This document shows positions 5,803 to 6,471 of a stretch of 6,471 nucleotides of DNA, in pieces. The stretch is from Verrucomicrobiota bacterium. GTDB taxonomy: Bacteria; Verrucomicrobiota; Verrucomicrobiia; Chthoniobacterales; JAFAMB01. The notes under the pieces were generated by a model. The model saw only the letters and a list, made by a program, of their open reading frames with translations, had not been told where the DNA came from and made no database searches. The stretch covers positions 1 through 6,471 of the forward strand of contig JAFAXJ010000511.1 of the NCBI GenBank assembly GCA_019241095.1, in the 5' to 3' direction. Position numbers and translations under genes: made by a program. How positions within the stretch are numbered: the stretch's first letter is position 1; each line of letters opens with the position of its first letter.

Positions 5803-5859
5803 CAAACCGCCATTTAAACCCGGGTACCGGTAGTGTGCCGAAGGTTCAGCAAAAAAGGA

Positions 5860-5915
5860 GGTCATGGTAAGAGGTTGGAGTGAGCAAACCACAACCTAGG
5901 AAGCAAACCATGACC
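5860..5915 (+). promoter_or_regulatory. Nested hairpin over the transposase start codon, with a short leader frame
   Basis: GGTCATGGT (5860-5868) and ACCATGACC (5907-5915) form a perfect 9-bp inverted repeat. The right arm contains the transposase ATG (5910-5912). Inside it, AGGTTG (5872-5877) pairs with CAACCT (5892-5897). The Shine-Dalgarno AGGAA (5898-5902) lies in the internal loop. The left arm carries a second ATG (5864-5866) directly after AGGAGG (5856-5861); it opens an 11-codon frame, MVRGWSEQTTT, that ends at TAG 5897-5899. In RNA the structure would hide the start codon. IS10 and IS50 use comparable hairpins to block translation of read-through transcripts; that role is inferred here. 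Confidence 0.5.
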
Positions 5916-6471
5916 CGAAGGAAAACTAAACGAACTCTGCAAGAGATCAAAGAGTTGATCGCAGAAGAGGAAGATCTTTTACGGCCGCTCATCGGGGCGG
6001 TGTTGCAGGAAGTACTGGAAGCCGAAATGAGCGAAGCGCTGCGTGCAGAGAAGAGCGAGCGGGCCGAGAGCCGGCTCGGCTATCGCAGCGGCTACTATGT
6101 GCGCAGTCTGATTACGCGAGTGGGCAAAATCGAATTACGGGTGCCTCAAGATCGGCAGGGACACTTTTCGACCGAGCTCTTTGCGCGCTATCAACGCAGT
6201 GAAAAGGCCTTGGTAGGGACCTTAGCCGAAATGTACGTCCAAGGGGTCAGTACGCGCAAAGTCAAAGCGATTACTGAAGAGCTCTGTGGGCATGAGTTTA
6301 GCGCTTCGGCCATCAGCGCAATCAACAAAGGCCTGGATGAAGAATTGAAAAGCTTTATGCAGCGGCGCCTTGAAGAAGAGTTTCCTTACCTGATCTTGGA
6401 TGCTCGCTATGAGAAAGTGCGTGAAGAAGGAATCATTCGTACCCAGGCCGTGCTGGTGGCCCTGGGAGTCG
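5910..6471 (+). CDS. IS256-family (Mutator-type) transposase, N-terminal 187 residues
   Basis: This is a DDE transposase that cuts and joins the ends of its own insertion sequence. The frame opens at ATG 5910-5912 (MTRRKTKRTLQEIKELIAEE) and is still open at the window end, so roughly half of the usual ~400 residues is present. Family features are the N-terminal helical region with EAEMSEALRAEKSER, the motif GYRSGYY (57-63), and the strand KIELRVPQDRQGHF followed by the helical segment with MYVQGVSTRKV and the S-A-S-A-I-S pattern. The first catalytic Asp is D164 in LILDARYEKVRE. The second Asp and the Glu lie beyond the window. A good Shine-Dalgarno, AGGAA (5898-5902), precedes the start by seven bases, unlike most genes of the neighbouring cluster. 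The start codon lies inside a strong inverted repeat. Nothing in the visible part suggests decay. Confidence 0.92.
   Translation, partial: MTRRKTKRTLQEIKELIAEEEDLLRPLIGAVLQEVLEAEMSEALRAEKSERAESRLGYRSGYYVRSLITRVGKIELRVPQDRQGHFSTELFARYQRSEKALVGTLAEMYVQGVSTRKVKAITEELCGHEFSASAISAINKGLDEELKSFMQRRLEEEFPYLILDARYEKVREEGIIRTQAVLVALGV

Larger units (their letters stand above)
5548..5820. promoter_or_regulatory. Non-coding region upstream of the sugar cluster
   Basis: About 270 bases lie between the first gene of the cluster and the probable edge of the insertion sequence. No convincing gene was found; the longest short frame, 32 codons on the plus strand at 5703-5801, has no ribosome site. Visible elements are a -10-like TATACT on the minus strand (5712-5707), an 8-base palindrome CTGATCAG (5659-5666), and a hairpin GTTT-a-GCT/AGC-cc-AAAC (5714-5734). 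There is also a copy of AAYGCTAGC (5794-5802) and a stretch at about 5761-5796 that looks like a dispersed intergenic repeat. The region should contain the promoter of the cluster. Confidence 0.5.
5821..6471 (+). mobile_element. Insertion sequence of the IS256 family, left part only
   Basis: The element is identified by its transposase, which starts at 5910 and continues past the right edge. IS256-family elements normally have terminal inverted repeats of about 20-30 bases, with the left one some 50-100 bases before the transposase start. That places the left end near 5817-5830. The stretch GGTACCGGTAGTGTGCCG (5823-5840), with an internal GTGTGC, is compatible with such an end. The exact boundary and the 8-9 bp target duplication cannot be determined because the right end is outside the window. 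The element lies upstream of the sugar cluster and is transcribed away from it. Confidence 0.7.

Overview
This is bacterial DNA of moderate GC content. It holds most of one minus-strand carbohydrate uptake and catabolism cluster and, at the right edge, the start of an unrelated insertion sequence on the plus strand. The taxon cannot be fixed from the window. Most operon genes lack a clear Shine-Dalgarno sequence and instead have A-rich leaders, and the IS256-type transposase belongs to a very widespread family. A soil or aquatic bacterium of the Verrucomicrobiota/Planctomycetota/Acidobacteriota kind is a guess only.

Layout, in the direction of transcription (right to left). A non-coding region of about 270 bp (5548-5820) precedes a Gfo/Idh/MocA-type NAD(P)-dependent sugar oxidoreductase (4468-5547). 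This overlaps by four bases (ATGA) a TIM-barrel sugar-phosphate-isomerase/epimerase-like protein (3632-4471). After a 210-base gap comes an exported family-1 sugar-binding lipoprotein-like or periplasmic protein (2126-3421), then a 200-base gap holding a stem-loop. Two ABC permeases follow, MalF/UgpA-type (1038-1925) and MalG/UgpE-type (211-1032), five bases apart. The last gene is the N-terminus of a small membrane protein that runs off the left edge (1-151). It resembles the DUF624/YesL type that often accompanies such transporters.

The genes probably work together as follows. The binding protein captures an oligosaccharide, glycoside or polyol, and the two permeases import it with an ATPase not seen here. 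The oxidoreductase and the TIM-barrel enzyme then process it in the cytoplasm. Oxidation to a keto-sugar followed by isomerisation, epimerisation or elimination is the simplest scheme. The substrate cannot be read from the sequence.

Right edge. A plus-strand IS256/Mutator-family transposase begins at 5910 and is cut by the window end at residue 187, just after the first catalytic Asp. Its start codon lies in a 9-bp perfect inverted repeat (5860-5868/5907-5915) that also encloses an 11-codon leader ORF. This looks like a device limiting transposase translation, and it is the most distinctive non-coding structure in the window. The other candidate worth checking is a 9-mer, AAYGCTAGC, found once in each of the three larger intergenic gaps of the sugar cluster. 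No rRNA, tRNA, CRISPR array or complete mobile element was seen.
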